Below, in pieces: positions 38,003-46,485 of a stretch of 53,134 nucleotides of DNA. The position numbers and the translations under genes are program-made. Source of the stretch: an uncultured beta proteobacterium (lineage in GTDB: Bacteria > Pseudomonadota > Gammaproteobacteria > Burkholderiales > Burkholderiaceae_E); NCBI GenBank assembly GCA_903934295.1, contig CAIZNI010000021.1, forward strand, positions 1 through 53,134, in the 5' to 3' direction. The stretch's first letter is position 1; each line of letters begins with the position of its first letter. A model generated the notes under the pieces. That model saw only the letters and a program-made list of their open reading frames with translations. It was not told the origin of the DNA and searched no databases.

Positions 38003-38989
38003 TTAACCGCCGTCCCCCTCGCGCCCGGGCGCGGGCTCGCGCCAGTCCATGGTCAGTGCGAGCAGGCCGCCGATCACCATCACCGGCAGCACCACCAGGC
38101 CGGTGTAGATCAGCGAAGCGGCCACCGCCGCGTCGGCGCCGGAGCCCACCAGCCCGAAGCCGACGACATAGGCGAGCTGGGTGGTGCCGATCTGCGCCGG
38201 CGGCGCCGGCAGCATCAGCCCAAGGACCAGCAGCACGAAGACCGCCACCGCGCCGGTCATCGCGACCGGTTCGCCGATGGCGGCGCTGCTGGCCCAGATC
38301 GCGCCCACGACGCAGCCCCACTGCAGCAGCGAGAGCAGGCCGGCCTGTGCCGCGGCGACCGGATCGACCAGCGCGGTGAGACCCGTGCGGCTGCGATGGA
38401 TCTGATCGATCAGCCAGTCGCGGGTGCGCGGGGGCAGCGGTGTGAGCAGCGCCCGTCCGATCCGCGTCATCCAGGGCGCGGGTCGCAGCAACAGAAAAGC
38501 GCCGGCCACGCCGGCGATCACGATCGCCGCGCCGATCAGCCCCGCGGTGCCCAGCTTCGCGCTGACCCGCGGATCGAGGGCGATCGCCAGCGCATTGAGC
38601 ACCACCAGCGCGGCCACATCGAAGATCCGCTCGATGGCCACCGTCGCCAGCACCGCGCTCGCGCCCGCACCGCTGCGTCGGGCCAGCAGCGTGGCGCGCA
38701 GCAGTTCGCCCACGTGCGCGAAGACCAGGTTGGCGGCCGCGCCGATGTAGAGCGTGCGGTGCAGCAGTCCGGCGTTCACCGGCGCGACCCGGCGCAGCAG
38801 CACCGACCAGCGCAGGCCCTTGAAGGTCATGAACCCCAGGCCGGCCAGCAGGGTCACCAGACCGAGTCGCCAGTCGGCACGCGCCAGCGCGGCCAGCGCC
38901 TGCGTCGGCTCGGTGTGGCGCAGCGCCAGCCACAGGAAGGCGGCCCCGAACGCCAGGCCGGCCAGCAGCCAGCGGGCCGACGGCTTCAC
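38003..38989 (-). CDS. Flippase-like (UPF0104/LPG synthase TM) membrane protein
   Basis: 328 residues from GTG 38989. About eight membrane segments. Family signs: TFKGLRWSVLLRRVAP near the N-terminus, ANLVFAHVGELLRATLLARRSG, and PAPPAQIGTTQLAYVVGFGL. The family includes the membrane half of lysyl-phosphatidylglycerol synthase and proteins linked with lipid or glycan export. The open frame continues to 39226, but the extra 79 residues are low-complexity Ala/Arg/Ser/His coded by a GC-alternating repeat and unlike the family. Divergent from the polysaccharide run, so it may move a lipid-linked product. Confidence 0.8.
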   Translation of the reverse strand: MKPSARWLLAGLAFGAAFLWLALRHTEPTQALAALARADWRLGLVTLLAGLGFMTFKGLRWSVLLRRVAPVNAGLLHRTLYIGAAANLVFAHVGELLRATLLARRSGAGASAVLATVAIERIFDVAALVVLNALAIALDPRVSAKLGTAGLIGAAIVIAGVAGAFLLLRPAPWMTRIGRALLTPLPPRTRDWLIDQIHRSRTGLTALVDPVAAAQAGLLSLLQWGCVVGAIWASSAAIGEPVAMTGAVAVFVLLVLGLMLPAPPAQIGTTQLAYVVGFGLVGSGADAAVAASLIYTGLVVLPVMVIGGLLALTMDWREPAPGREGDGG

Positions 38990-39274
38990 TGCCCGGTCCC
39001 TGGCGGCTTCATCGCCGGTCCGTGGCGTCGCTGCGCGCGCGGGGCAGCCGTGGCGCGCGTGCGCGCTTGCATCGCGTGCGTGCGCGCTTGAATCACGCGC
39101 CCGCGCTGTTGAATTTCGCACAGAAGCGGCCACGCCGGCCTCGCGGTGGCGGCCGTGCATCCGCTGCACGACGGCGATTGCCGCCTGCCGTGAATTCCTC
39201 CCGCATCGCGGGAAGCCCCTGCCCATACCATCGTTCGCTCCCGTTCTCGCATCCGTCGATCGCGCCCGTCCCTC
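38990..39274. other. Divergent intergenic region with Z-DNA-prone and hairpin sequence
   Basis: Between the flippase-like gene and the GT2 gene. At about 39048-39108 it has alternating purine-pyrimidine runs (GCGCGCGTGCGCGC and GCGTGCGTGCGCGC) with the near-repeat GCGTGCGCGCTTG twice. At 39199-39213 a perfect 6-bp hairpin (TCCCGC-ATC-GCGGGA) lies in the GT2 leader. Promoters for both genes must lie here, but none can be assigned with certainty. Confidence 0.5.
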
Positions 39275-40327
39275 ATGTCCGAGTCATCCCGTCCCCTGGT
39301 CACCCTGGTGCTGCCCGCCTTCAACGAGGCCGGCGTGCTCGAGTCGCATGTGGACGACATCATGGCGTATCTGCGCGAATTGGAAGGCCGCTTCCGATTC
39401 GAGGTGCTGCTGATCAACGATGGCAGTTCCGACGACTCGAGCGCGATCGCCGCCCGGCTGCTGGCCCGGCACGACGGTTTGCGCCTGATCAGCCACCCGG
39501 CCAACTTCGGGCTCGGCCAGGCGCTCAAGACCTCGTTTGCCGCCTCGCGCGGTGACCATGTGATCACCTTCGACGTCGACCTGAGCTACTCGGTCGACCA
39601 CATCGGGCGCCTGCTCGAGACCCTCATCAGCCATCGCGCCAAGCTCGTGCTGGCGTCGGCCTACATGGCGGGCGGGCGGGTGACGAACGTGCCCTTCAAG
39701 CGCCGCCTGCTCAGCCGGTGGGGCAACCGTTTCCTGCGCCTGTTCGCCCGCGGCCACTTCTCGACGCTGACCTGCATGGTGCGGGCCTATGACGGCCCGT
39801 TCGTGCGCCGTCTGTTCCTGCGGTCCACCGGCATGGAGATCATGCCGGAGGTGGTGCAGAAGACGATGATCCTGAACGGGCGCATCGTCGAGATTCCGGC
39901 GCATCTGGACTGGAGCCGCCAGCTCGCTGCCGGCCCGGCCCGCCAGTCGAGCATGCGGGTGCTGCGCCACATCGGCGCCACGCTGATCTCGGGCTTCATC
40001 TTCCGTCCGTTCATGATGCTGCTGCTGCCGGGGCTGCTGATGCTGGCGCTGTCCGGCTATGTGAACTTCTGGCTGATCGCCGAGTTCGTGTCGGCGCTGG
40101 GCGGGGGCTCGCGCGAGCTGCATCAGGCGGCGATGGTGATCTACCGGGAACACCCGCAGACGCTGTTCATCGGGGTGCTCTCGCTGGTGATCGCGATCCA
40201 GCTGATGGGCCTGGGCGCGCTGTCGCTGCAGAACGCGCGCTACTTCAATGACGCCTATTACATGGGGGTCGAGCTGCGCCGTTCGATCGAAGCCCGCGCC
40301 GACGCGCCGGTCGAGCCGCGCGAATGA
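39275..40327 (+). CDS. Family 2 glycosyltransferase (GtrB/DPM-like)
   Basis: 350 residues. The GT2 domain opens with VTLVLPAFNEAGVLE, has INDGSSDDS and the metal-binding FDVDLS. Two C-terminal hydrophobic segments (PFMMLLLPGLLMLALSGYV and TLFIGVLSLVIAIQLMGLGAL) anchor it in the inner membrane. Such enzymes load sugars onto polyprenyl phosphate or onto a growing lipid-linked glycan. First gene of the polysaccharide run. The FAD oxidoreductase start overlaps its stop. Confidence 0.88.
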   Translation: MSESSRPLVTLVLPAFNEAGVLESHVDDIMAYLRELEGRFRFEVLLINDGSSDDSSAIAARLLARHDGLRLISHPANFGLGQALKTSFAASRGDHVITFDVDLSYSVDHIGRLLETLISHRAKLVLASAYMAGGRVTNVPFKRRLLSRWGNRFLRLFARGHFSTLTCMVRAYDGPFVRRLFLRSTGMEIMPEVVQKTMILNGRIVEIPAHLDWSRQLAAGPARQSSMRVLRHIGATLISGFIFRPFMMLLLPGLLMLALSGYVNFWLIAEFVSALGGGSRELHQAAMVIYREHPQTLFIGVLSLVIAIQLMGLGALSLQNARYFNDAYYMGVELRRSIEARADAPVEPRE

Positions 40328-41682
40328 GCACTGGCGCCGCGGGCCAGGTCCCGCCGTCGGGCCGCACGCAGGTGGCGGTGCTGGGCGGCGGCCTGCTGGG
40401 CATGACGCTGGCGCTGCGTCTGGCCGAGCGCGGCTTCTCGGTCACGCTGCTCGATGCCGCACCGGCGCCCGGCGGGCTGGCCGGCGCGCAGACCATCGGC
40501 GGCTATTCCTGGGACAGCTTCTATCACGTGCTGCTGCTGTCGGATCGGAACACGCGCGCGCTGATCGACGAGCTGGGCCTGGGCTCGCTCGTGCGCTGGG
40601 GGCGCACCCGCACCGGCTTCTTCAGCGACGGGGCGATGCACTCGATGTCGAACACCGTCGAGTTCCTGCGCTTTCCGCCGTTGTCGCTGATCGACAAGCT
40701 GCGCCTGGGCGGCACGATCTTCCTCGCCTCGCGCCTGCGCGATGCGCGCCGCCTGGAGCGCGAACTGGCCACCGACTGGCTGCGCCGCTGGTCCGGTCCG
40801 CGGGTGCTCGAGCGCATCTGGCTGCCGCTGCTGCGCAGCAAGCTGGGCGAGAACTGGCGCATCGCGAGCGCCGCCTTCATCTGGGCAATCATCGCGCGAA
40901 TGTATGCGGCGCGCCGCTCGGGGCTGAAGGAGGAGATGTTCGGCTACATCGAGGGCGGCTACTCGCAGGTGCTGGCTGCGCTCACGCAGCGGCTGCAGGC
41001 GGCCGGCGTCAGCCTCTTTCACGGGGTGCCGGCCAGCGCGATCCATGACCGCGGCCATGGCGTCGAGCTGACGATGGCCGACGGCGGAACGCTCGCCTTC
41101 GACCGGCTGGTCGCCACCGTGCCGACGCCGGCCTTCGCCGCGCTGTGCCCGCAGCTCGATGCCGCCGAACGCGAGCGCCTCGGCGCGGTCGTCTACCAGG
41201 GCGTGGTCTGCAGCACGCTGCTCACCCGCCGTGCGCTGTCGCCTTACTACGTCACCAACATCACCGATCCGGGCATCGCGCTGACCGGCGTCATCGAGAT
41301 GACCGCGCTGGTCGATCGCGCCCACTTCGGCGGCCATTCGCTGGTCTACCTGCCGCGCTACCTGGCGCAGGACGATCCCGCCTGGTCGCGCAGCGACGCC
41401 GACTTCGAGCGCGATGCGATCGAGTCGCTGCGCCGGATGCACCCGCACTTCGAGGCCGCCGACATCGTTGATTTCAAGGTCGCGCGGGCCCGTCACGTGC
41501 TGGCGATCCCGACCCTGGACTACACCGACCGGGCGATGCCGCCGCTGGCGACCTCGATGCCCCATGTGACGCTGCTCAATTCGGCGCAGATCGCCCAGGG
41601 AACCCTCAATGTGAACGAGACGCTCGGGGTGATCGAGCAACGGCTGCCGGCGCTGCTGCAGCGCCTGCAGGCAGCGTCATGA
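40324..41682 (+). CDS. FAD-dependent oxidoreductase (amine-oxidase/mutase-like fold)
   Basis: 452 residues. FAD-binding GxGxxG at the N-terminus (AVLGGGLLGMTLALRL, Gly21-Gly26) and an ERG-like segment. PGGLAGAQTIGGYSWDSFYH recalls UDP-galactopyranose mutase and protoporphyrinogen oxidase folds. The C-terminal VTLLNSAQIAQGTLNVNE closes the FAD site. The substrate is probably a sugar nucleotide or lipid-linked sugar, since it overlaps the GT2 and deacetylase genes by 4 bases each, but that is inference. Confidence 0.78.
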   Translation: MSTGAAGQVPPSGRTQVAVLGGGLLGMTLALRLAERGFSVTLLDAAPAPGGLAGAQTIGGYSWDSFYHVLLLSDRNTRALIDELGLGSLVRWGRTRTGFFSDGAMHSMSNTVEFLRFPPLSLIDKLRLGGTIFLASRLRDARRLERELATDWLRRWSGPRVLERIWLPLLRSKLGENWRIASAAFIWAIIARMYAARRSGLKEEMFGYIEGGYSQVLAALTQRLQAAGVSLFHGVPASAIHDRGHGVELTMADGGTLAFDRLVATVPTPAFAALCPQLDAAERERLGAVVYQGVVCSTLLTRRALSPYYVTNITDPGIALTGVIEMTALVDRAHFGGHSLVYLPRYLAQDDPAWSRSDADFERDAIESLRRMHPHFEAADIVDFKVARARHVLAIPTLDYTDRAMPPLATSMPHVTLLNSAQIAQGTLNVNETLGVIEQRLPALLQRLQAAS

Positions 41683-42707
41683 GCGGCGCGCCGAGCCATG
41701 CGCCGGTGGGTCCTGCGCCGGTGGGTCCTGCATCGGCGGGCCGTCCGCTGGCCAGCGTGTCGCTGGACCTGGACAACCTGTGGTCGTACCTGAAGATCCA
41801 TGGCGACCCGCAGTGGCAGGCGCGGCCGTCCTATCTGGACGCCTTCGTGCCGCACGCGTTGCGCGTGCTGCAGGCCGAGGGTCTGCGCATCACCTTCTTC
41901 ATCGTCGGCGCGGACGCGGCGCAGCCGGGCAACCGGCAGGCGCTGCGCTCGCTGGTGCAGGCCGGGCACGAGGTCGGCAACCATTCCTTCGAGCATGAGC
42001 CCTGGCTGCACCTGTACACCCACGACCAGCTCGTGCACGAGGTGCGCGCCACCGACGACGCGATCGAGGCGGCCACCGGGGTGCGGCCCGACGGGTTTCG
42101 CGGCCCCGGCTTCAGCTGGTGCCCGGCGCTGCTGCCGGTGCTGGCCGACGCCGGTCACCGCTACGACGCCTCGACGCTGCCCACCTGGCTGGGGCCGCTG
42201 GCCCGCACCTATTATTTCTGGACGGCGCGCCTGAGTGCCGAGGAGCGCGAGCGCCGCAAGGGCCTGTTCGGCAGCTTCGCCGACGGCCTGCGTCCGAACC
42301 GGCCCTATGAATGGGTGCTGGGCGATGGCCGGCGCCTGCTCGAGATCCCGGTGACCACCGTCCCGCTGGCCCGGACCCCCTTCCACTTCAGCTACCTGGC
42401 CTATCTGGCGCGGTTCTCCGAGGGCCTGATGATGGCCTACCTGCACACCGCCATCACCGCCTGCCGGGCCAGTGGCACCGAGCCCAGTTTCCTGCTTCAT
42501 CCGCTGGACCTGATCGGCGCCGATCAGGCGCCGGCGCTGCGCTTTTTCCCCGGCATGGACATCTCGAGCGCCGAGAAGACGCGTCTGCTGGTTCGGGTGC
42601 TGCGCGCGCTCGGGAAGCATTTCGAGCTGGTGCCGATGGGCGTGCACGCGGCGCGTCTGACCCAGGGGCCCGCCCTGCGGCAGATGGCCCTGGCCGGGCA
42701 GGGCTAG
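41679..42707 (+). CDS. Polysaccharide deacetylase family protein
   Basis: 342 residues. NodB-type fold: SLDLDN with the catalytic and metal-binding Asp30/Asp32, GHEVGNHSFEHEPW with the two metal-binding His, and RPDGFRGPGFSW. Long C-terminal part with YLHTAITACRASGTEPSFLLHPLDL. Removes N-acetyl groups from a glycan. The first 20 residues are two 15-bp repeats coding APVGP twice. No signal peptide, so it may act on cytoplasmic or lipid-linked intermediates. Coupled to the FAD gene by an ATGA overlap. Confidence 0.85.
   Translation: MSGAPSHAPVGPAPVGPASAGRPLASVSLDLDNLWSYLKIHGDPQWQARPSYLDAFVPHALRVLQAEGLRITFFIVGADAAQPGNRQALRSLVQAGHEVGNHSFEHEPWLHLYTHDQLVHEVRATDDAIEAATGVRPDGFRGPGFSWCPALLPVLADAGHRYDASTLPTWLGPLARTYYFWTARLSAEERERRKGLFGSFADGLRPNRPYEWVLGDGRRLLEIPVTTVPLARTPFHFSYLAYLARFSEGLMMAYLHTAITACRASGTEPSFLLHPLDLIGADQAPALRFFPGMDISSAEKTRLLVRVLRALGKHFELVPMGVHAARLTQGPALRQMALAGQG
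41700..41729. repeat. 15-bp tandem repeat, two exact copies
   Basis: GCGCCGGTGGGTCCT twice in the 5' end of the deacetylase gene, coding APVGP twice. In-frame unit length. Confidence 0.9.
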
Positions 42708-42710
42708 GCG

Positions 42711-44594
42711 ATGTGCGGACTGGTCGCCCTGTTGCAGCGCGAGGGCCTGCCCGACGCGGATTTGCTCGCGCGCATGGGTGAGGCGATCGCGCACCGCGGC
42801 CCCGACGGGCGCGGCCAGTATCGCGCGCCGGGGGTGGGCTTGGAGCACCGGCGGTTGGCGATCATCGATTCGGCCGGCGGCCATCAGCCGATGAGCGCTG
42901 AGGGCGTGGTGCTCGCCTTCAACGGCGAGATCTACAACCATGTGGAGCTGCGCGACGAGCTGTCGCGCGCCGGACACCGCTTCACCACCCGTTGCGACAC
43001 CGAGGTGTTGCTGCGGATGTACCTGGCCCACGGACCCGACTGCCTGAGCCGGCTGGACGGCATGTTCGCCCTGGTGCTGCACGACACCCGCCAGCGCCGG
43101 GTGCTGGCAGCGCGCGACCCCTTCGGCATCAAGCCGCTGTACTGGTGGGCGGGCGACGGCTGTGTCGCCTATGCCTCGGAGATCAAGGCGCTGCTGCGCG
43201 ATCCGCGGATCGCCCGCCGGGTCGATCCGCAGGCGCTGGACGACTATCTGAGCCTGCAGCAGGTGCTGGGCGAGCGCACCCTGTTCGAGGGTGTGCGCCG
43301 TGTCGAGCCGGCCCACTATCAGCTGGTCGACCTGGACACCCTGGCGGTGCGCAGCGTGCGCTACTGGTCGCCCGACTACCGCGTGCAGGCGGACACCGAT
43401 CCGCGCGACGCGCTGGCGCAGGTGCGTGAACAGCTCCAGGCCGGGGTGGCGCGCCAGATGCGCAGCGACGTGCCGGTGGGCGCCTATCTGAGCGGCGGCC
43501 TGGATTCGAGCCTCGTCTGCGCGCTGGCCGCGGGCGCCACCGATGCCCCGATGCCCACCTTCACCGGCGCGTATCGGGACGGCCCCGAATTCGACGAAAG
43601 CCCGCACGCGCTGGCGCTCGCCGGCCATGTCGGTGCCGACCCCCGCGTCATCTGGATCGGTGACGCCGACCTGCGCGATGAACTGCCGCGTCTGGCCTGG
43701 CAGATGGACGAGCCGGCGGCCGGTCCGGGTCTGCTGCCGCAGGCCGCGGTGGCCCGCGCGGCGCGCGAGCAGGTCCGCGTCTGCCTGGGCGGGCAGGGCG
43801 GCGACGAAATTTTCGGCGGTTACGCGCGCCACCTGATCGGTGCGCTTCAGGAGGCGGTGATCAGCGCCACCAGCGGGCGCCGGCCGGCGCCGGGCGAGCT
43901 GTCGCTGGCGGCGATCGAGGGCGGGCTGGGCACGCTGGCGACCTATCGGCCGCTGCTGCAGCGCGCCTGGGCCGGTGGTTTCGAGGCGCCCGCCCATGCC
44001 CGCTATTTCCGGATGATCGACCGCGGCGCTGAACTCGAGCCGGTGCTGGCGCCCGGCCTGCGCGCGCGCCGCGACCGTGCCGCGGTGCAGGCGCGCTTCC
44101 AGGCGCTGTTCGAGCGCCCCGAGGAGGCCAGCCCGCTCAAGCGGATGCTGCACGCCGATCTGGTCGGCAGCCTGCCGGCGCTGCTGCAGGTCGAGGACCG
44201 AGTGAGCATGGCGGTGTCGCTCGAGTCGCGGGTGCCGCTGCTCGGCGTGGGGCTCTTCGAGGCGGTGGCCCGCCTGCCCGACGCGATGCTGCTGGCCGGC
44301 GGGCGACTGAAGGCGGTGATGCGCGCGGCGGCCGAGCCCTTCGTGCCGGCGTCGATCCGCGAGCGCGCCGACAAGATGGGCTTTCCGGTGCCGATGCACG
44401 GCTGGACCCGAGGCCCTGCGCGCGCCTTCATCGGCGACGTGCTGCTGTCGCAGCGCTCGCGCGAGCGCGGTCTGTTCGAACCCGCCGCCCTGGCGCGCCT
44501 GCTCGAGGGCGAGGCGCCGTTCGGGCGCGCGCTGTGGGGCGCGCTGCAACTCGAACTCTGGCACCAGACGCTGATCGACCCGGCCACCCTCTGA
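42711..44594 (+). CDS. Asparagine-synthase-type glutamine amidotransferase
   Basis: 627 residues. Catalytic Cys2 directly after the initiator Met (MCGLVALLQREGLPD), HRGPDG, FNGEIYNH, and the ARDPFGIKPLYW of the glutaminase half. The synthetase half has the ATP-binding SGGLDSS (about residue 260) and SLESRVPLL. In polysaccharide clusters such proteins (WbpS-like in Pseudomonas) amidate a uronic acid rather than make asparagine. That role fits the following ManNAc3NAcA genes. Starts 4 bases after the deacetylase stop. Confidence 0.9.
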   Translation: MCGLVALLQREGLPDADLLARMGEAIAHRGPDGRGQYRAPGVGLEHRRLAIIDSAGGHQPMSAEGVVLAFNGEIYNHVELRDELSRAGHRFTTRCDTEVLLRMYLAHGPDCLSRLDGMFALVLHDTRQRRVLAARDPFGIKPLYWWAGDGCVAYASEIKALLRDPRIARRVDPQALDDYLSLQQVLGERTLFEGVRRVEPAHYQLVDLDTLAVRSVRYWSPDYRVQADTDPRDALAQVREQLQAGVARQMRSDVPVGAYLSGGLDSSLVCALAAGATDAPMPTFTGAYRDGPEFDESPHALALAGHVGADPRVIWIGDADLRDELPRLAWQMDEPAAGPGLLPQAAVARAAREQVRVCLGGQGGDEIFGGYARHLIGALQEAVISATSGRRPAPGELSLAAIEGGLGTLATYRPLLQRAWAGGFEAPAHARYFRMIDRGAELEPVLAPGLRARRDRAAVQARFQALFERPEEASPLKRMLHADLVGSLPALLQVEDRVSMAVSLESRVPLLGVGLFEAVARLPDAMLLAGGRLKAVMRAAAEPFVPASIRERADKMGFPVPMHGWTRGPARAFIGDVLLSQRSRERGLFEPAALARLLEGEAPFGRALWGALQLELWHQTLIDPATL

Positions 44595-44606
44595 GGAAAT
44601 GCGCGC

Positions 44607-45197
44607 ATGAGCCTCGACTACTTCGCCCATGAAACAGCGGTCATCGACCCGCCCTGCCGGATCGGCGCGGGTACCCGGATCTGGCACTTCAGCCATGTGA
44701 TGGCCGACAGCGTGATCGGCGAGCGCTGCAACCTCGGGCAGAACGTGGTGGTCTCGCCCGGCTGCGTGATTGGCAGCGGCGTGAAGATCCAGAACAACGT
44801 GTCGGTCTTCACCGGCGTGACGCTCGAGGACGACGTTTTCTGCGGTCCCTCGATGGTGTTCACCAACGTGATCAACCCGCGCGCCCACATCGAGCGCAAG
44901 CACGAGTACCGGCCGACCCGGGTGCGGCGCGGCGCCTCGATCGGCGCCAACGCGACCATCCTGTGCGGCGTCACGCTGGGCGAGTACTGCCTGATCGGCG
45001 CTGGCGCGGTGGTGACCCGCGACGTCGCCCCGCATGCGCTGGTCAGCGGCAACCCGTCGCGCCACCGCGGCTGGGTCTGCGCCTGCGGCGTGCGCCTGGC
45101 GTTGCCGGTGAATGCCGGTCCCGATGAATCCGCCGAGTGCGCCGCCTGCGGCGACACCTACCGCCGGCAGGGTGCCGGTCTGCTCAGACAGGAATGA
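44607..45197 (+). CDS. wbpD: WbpD-like sugar-nucleotide N-acetyltransferase
   Basis: 196 residues. Left-handed beta-helix with hexapeptide repeats from YFAHETAVIDPPCRIGAGTRIWHFSHV to GEYCLIGAGAVVTRDV. The C-terminus has a small four-cysteine cluster (WVCACG, AECAACG), as in WbpD homologues, likely a zinc ribbon. WbpD acetylates the 3-amino group of UDP-GlcNAc(3NH2)A, giving UDP-GlcNAc3NAcA. Lies next to the matching aminotransferase and epimerase genes. Confidence 0.88.
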   Translation: MSLDYFAHETAVIDPPCRIGAGTRIWHFSHVMADSVIGERCNLGQNVVVSPGCVIGSGVKIQNNVSVFTGVTLEDDVFCGPSMVFTNVINPRAHIERKHEYRPTRVRRGASIGANATILCGVTLGEYCLIGAGAVVTRDVAPHALVSGNPSRHRGWVCACGVRLALPVNAGPDESAECAACGDTYRRQGAGLLRQE

Positions 45198-45201
45198 ACC
45201 G

Positions 45202-46482
45202 ATGACCACCACCCTTATCGCGCCGCGCGAAGTTGCTCCGGTCCAGGCCGCTCCGGTCCAGGCCGCTCCGGTCCAGGCCGACACCGGATCGCGGCCGCCG
45301 CCGCCCGCCGGCGCGATCACCAGCGTGCCGCTGCTCGATCTGCGGGCCCAGTACCAGACGCTGCGCGACGAGATCCTGCCGGTGATCGCCGAGGTCTGCG
45401 AGCAGCAGCACTTCATCCTCGGCCCGCAGGTGCGCCAGTTCGAGCACGAGATCGCCGACTACAGCGCCAGCGCCCACGGCATCGGGGTCTCGTCGGGCAC
45501 CGACGCGCTGCTGCTGGCGCTGATGGCGCTGGGCGTGGGTCCCGGCGACGCGGTGATCACCACGCCCTACAGCTTCTTCGCGACCGCCGGCACGGTGGCG
45601 CGGCTGGGCGCGCGGCCGCTGTTCTGCGACATCGATCCGCTCACCTACAACCTGTGCGCCGATGGCCTGCGCACGCTGCTCGCGCAGTCGTGCGACCGGG
45701 TCGGTGACGCGCTGATCGACCGGCGCAGCGGCGCGCGCATCCGGGCGGTGATGCCGGTGCACCTGTACGGCCAGTGCGCCGATCTGCCGGCGCTGGCCGG
45801 CATCGCCGCCGAGTACGGGCTGCCGATGATCGAGGACGCGGCCCAGGCGATCGGTGCCGAGTCGCCCGGTGGCATTCGCGCCGGCAGCGTCGGCACGGTC
45901 GGCTGCTTTTCCTTTTTTCCGAGCAAGAACCTGGGCGCCTTCGGCGATGCCGGCCTGTGCACCACCCAGGACCCGGTGCTGGCCGAGCGCATGCGGGTGC
46001 TGCGCGTGCATGGCGGCCAGCCGAAGTACCACCACGCGGTCATCGGCGCGAACCTGCGGCTCGATGAACTGCAGGCGGCGGTGCTGCGGGTGAAGCTGCG
46101 CCACCTCGACGCCTGGACGCTGGCGCGCCAGCGCAATGCGGCGCTGTATCGCGAGCGCTTCGCCGCCCTCGGGCTGGGCGCAGAGCTTGGCCTGCCGCTG
46201 GCGCTGCCGGGCGGGCGTCACATCTACAACCAGTTCGTGATCCGCTCCCCGCGCCGTGATGCGCTGCGCGCGTTCCTGACCGCGCGTGGCGTCGGCACTG
46301 AAATCTATTACCCGGTGCCGCTGCACCTGCAGCCCTGCTTCGCCTCGCTCGGGCATGTCCGGGGCGACTGTCCGCAGGCCGAGGCCGCCGCGCTGCAGAC
46401 CCTGGCGATTCCGGTGTATCCGGAGCTCACCGGCGAGCAGATCGAGTACGTGGTGCGCGCGGTCGCCGATTTTCACGCCTGA
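45202..46482 (+). CDS. wbpE: WbpE-like DegT/DnrJ aminotransferase
   Basis: 426 residues from ATG 45202. PLP features: GTDALLLALMALGVGPGD, TPYSFFATAGTV, EDAAQAIGAE with a ligand Asp, and FSFFPSKNLGAFGDAG with the Schiff-base Lys. WbpE puts the amino group on C3 of the keto-uronate made by WbpB. The N-terminus carries a repeat (VQAAP three times, 15-bp units at 45235-45279) not found in the family core. Starts 4 bases after the acetyltransferase stop. Confidence 0.88.
   Translation: MTTTLIAPREVAPVQAAPVQAAPVQADTGSRPPPPAGAITSVPLLDLRAQYQTLRDEILPVIAEVCEQQHFILGPQVRQFEHEIADYSASAHGIGVSSGTDALLLALMALGVGPGDAVITTPYSFFATAGTVARLGARPLFCDIDPLTYNLCADGLRTLLAQSCDRVGDALIDRRSGARIRAVMPVHLYGQCADLPALAGIAAEYGLPMIEDAAQAIGAESPGGIRAGSVGTVGCFSFFPSKNLGAFGDAGLCTTQDPVLAERMRVLRVHGGQPKYHHAVIGANLRLDELQAAVLRVKLRHLDAWTLARQRNAALYRERFAALGLGAELGLPLALPGGRHIYNQFVIRSPRRDALRAFLTARGVGTEIYYPVPLHLQPCFASLGHVRGDCPQAEAAALQTLAIPVYPELTGEQIEYVVRAVADFHA
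45235..45279. repeat. 15-bp tandem repeat, three exact copies
   Basis: GCTCCGGTCCAGGCC three times in succession, coding APVQA repeats near the aminotransferase N-terminus. Unit keeps the frame, so copy changes would alter length only. Confidence 0.95.
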
Positions 46483-46485
46483 GCG

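Noticed and set aside
35076-38933. Open frame of 1285 codons on the minus strand
   Set aside because: Crosses ptsH, ptsI, the pseudouridine synthase and the flippase-like gene in a wrong frame; low-complexity Arg/Ala sequence.
38990-39226. N-terminal extension of the flippase-like protein from ATG 39226
   Set aside because: Encoded by GC-alternating repeat sequence, low complexity and unlike the family; GTG 38989 gives the normal N-terminus.
41520-45416. Open frame of 1298 codons antisense to the polysaccharide genes
   Set aside because: Shadow of conserved plus-strand genes; the translation has no recognised motif.
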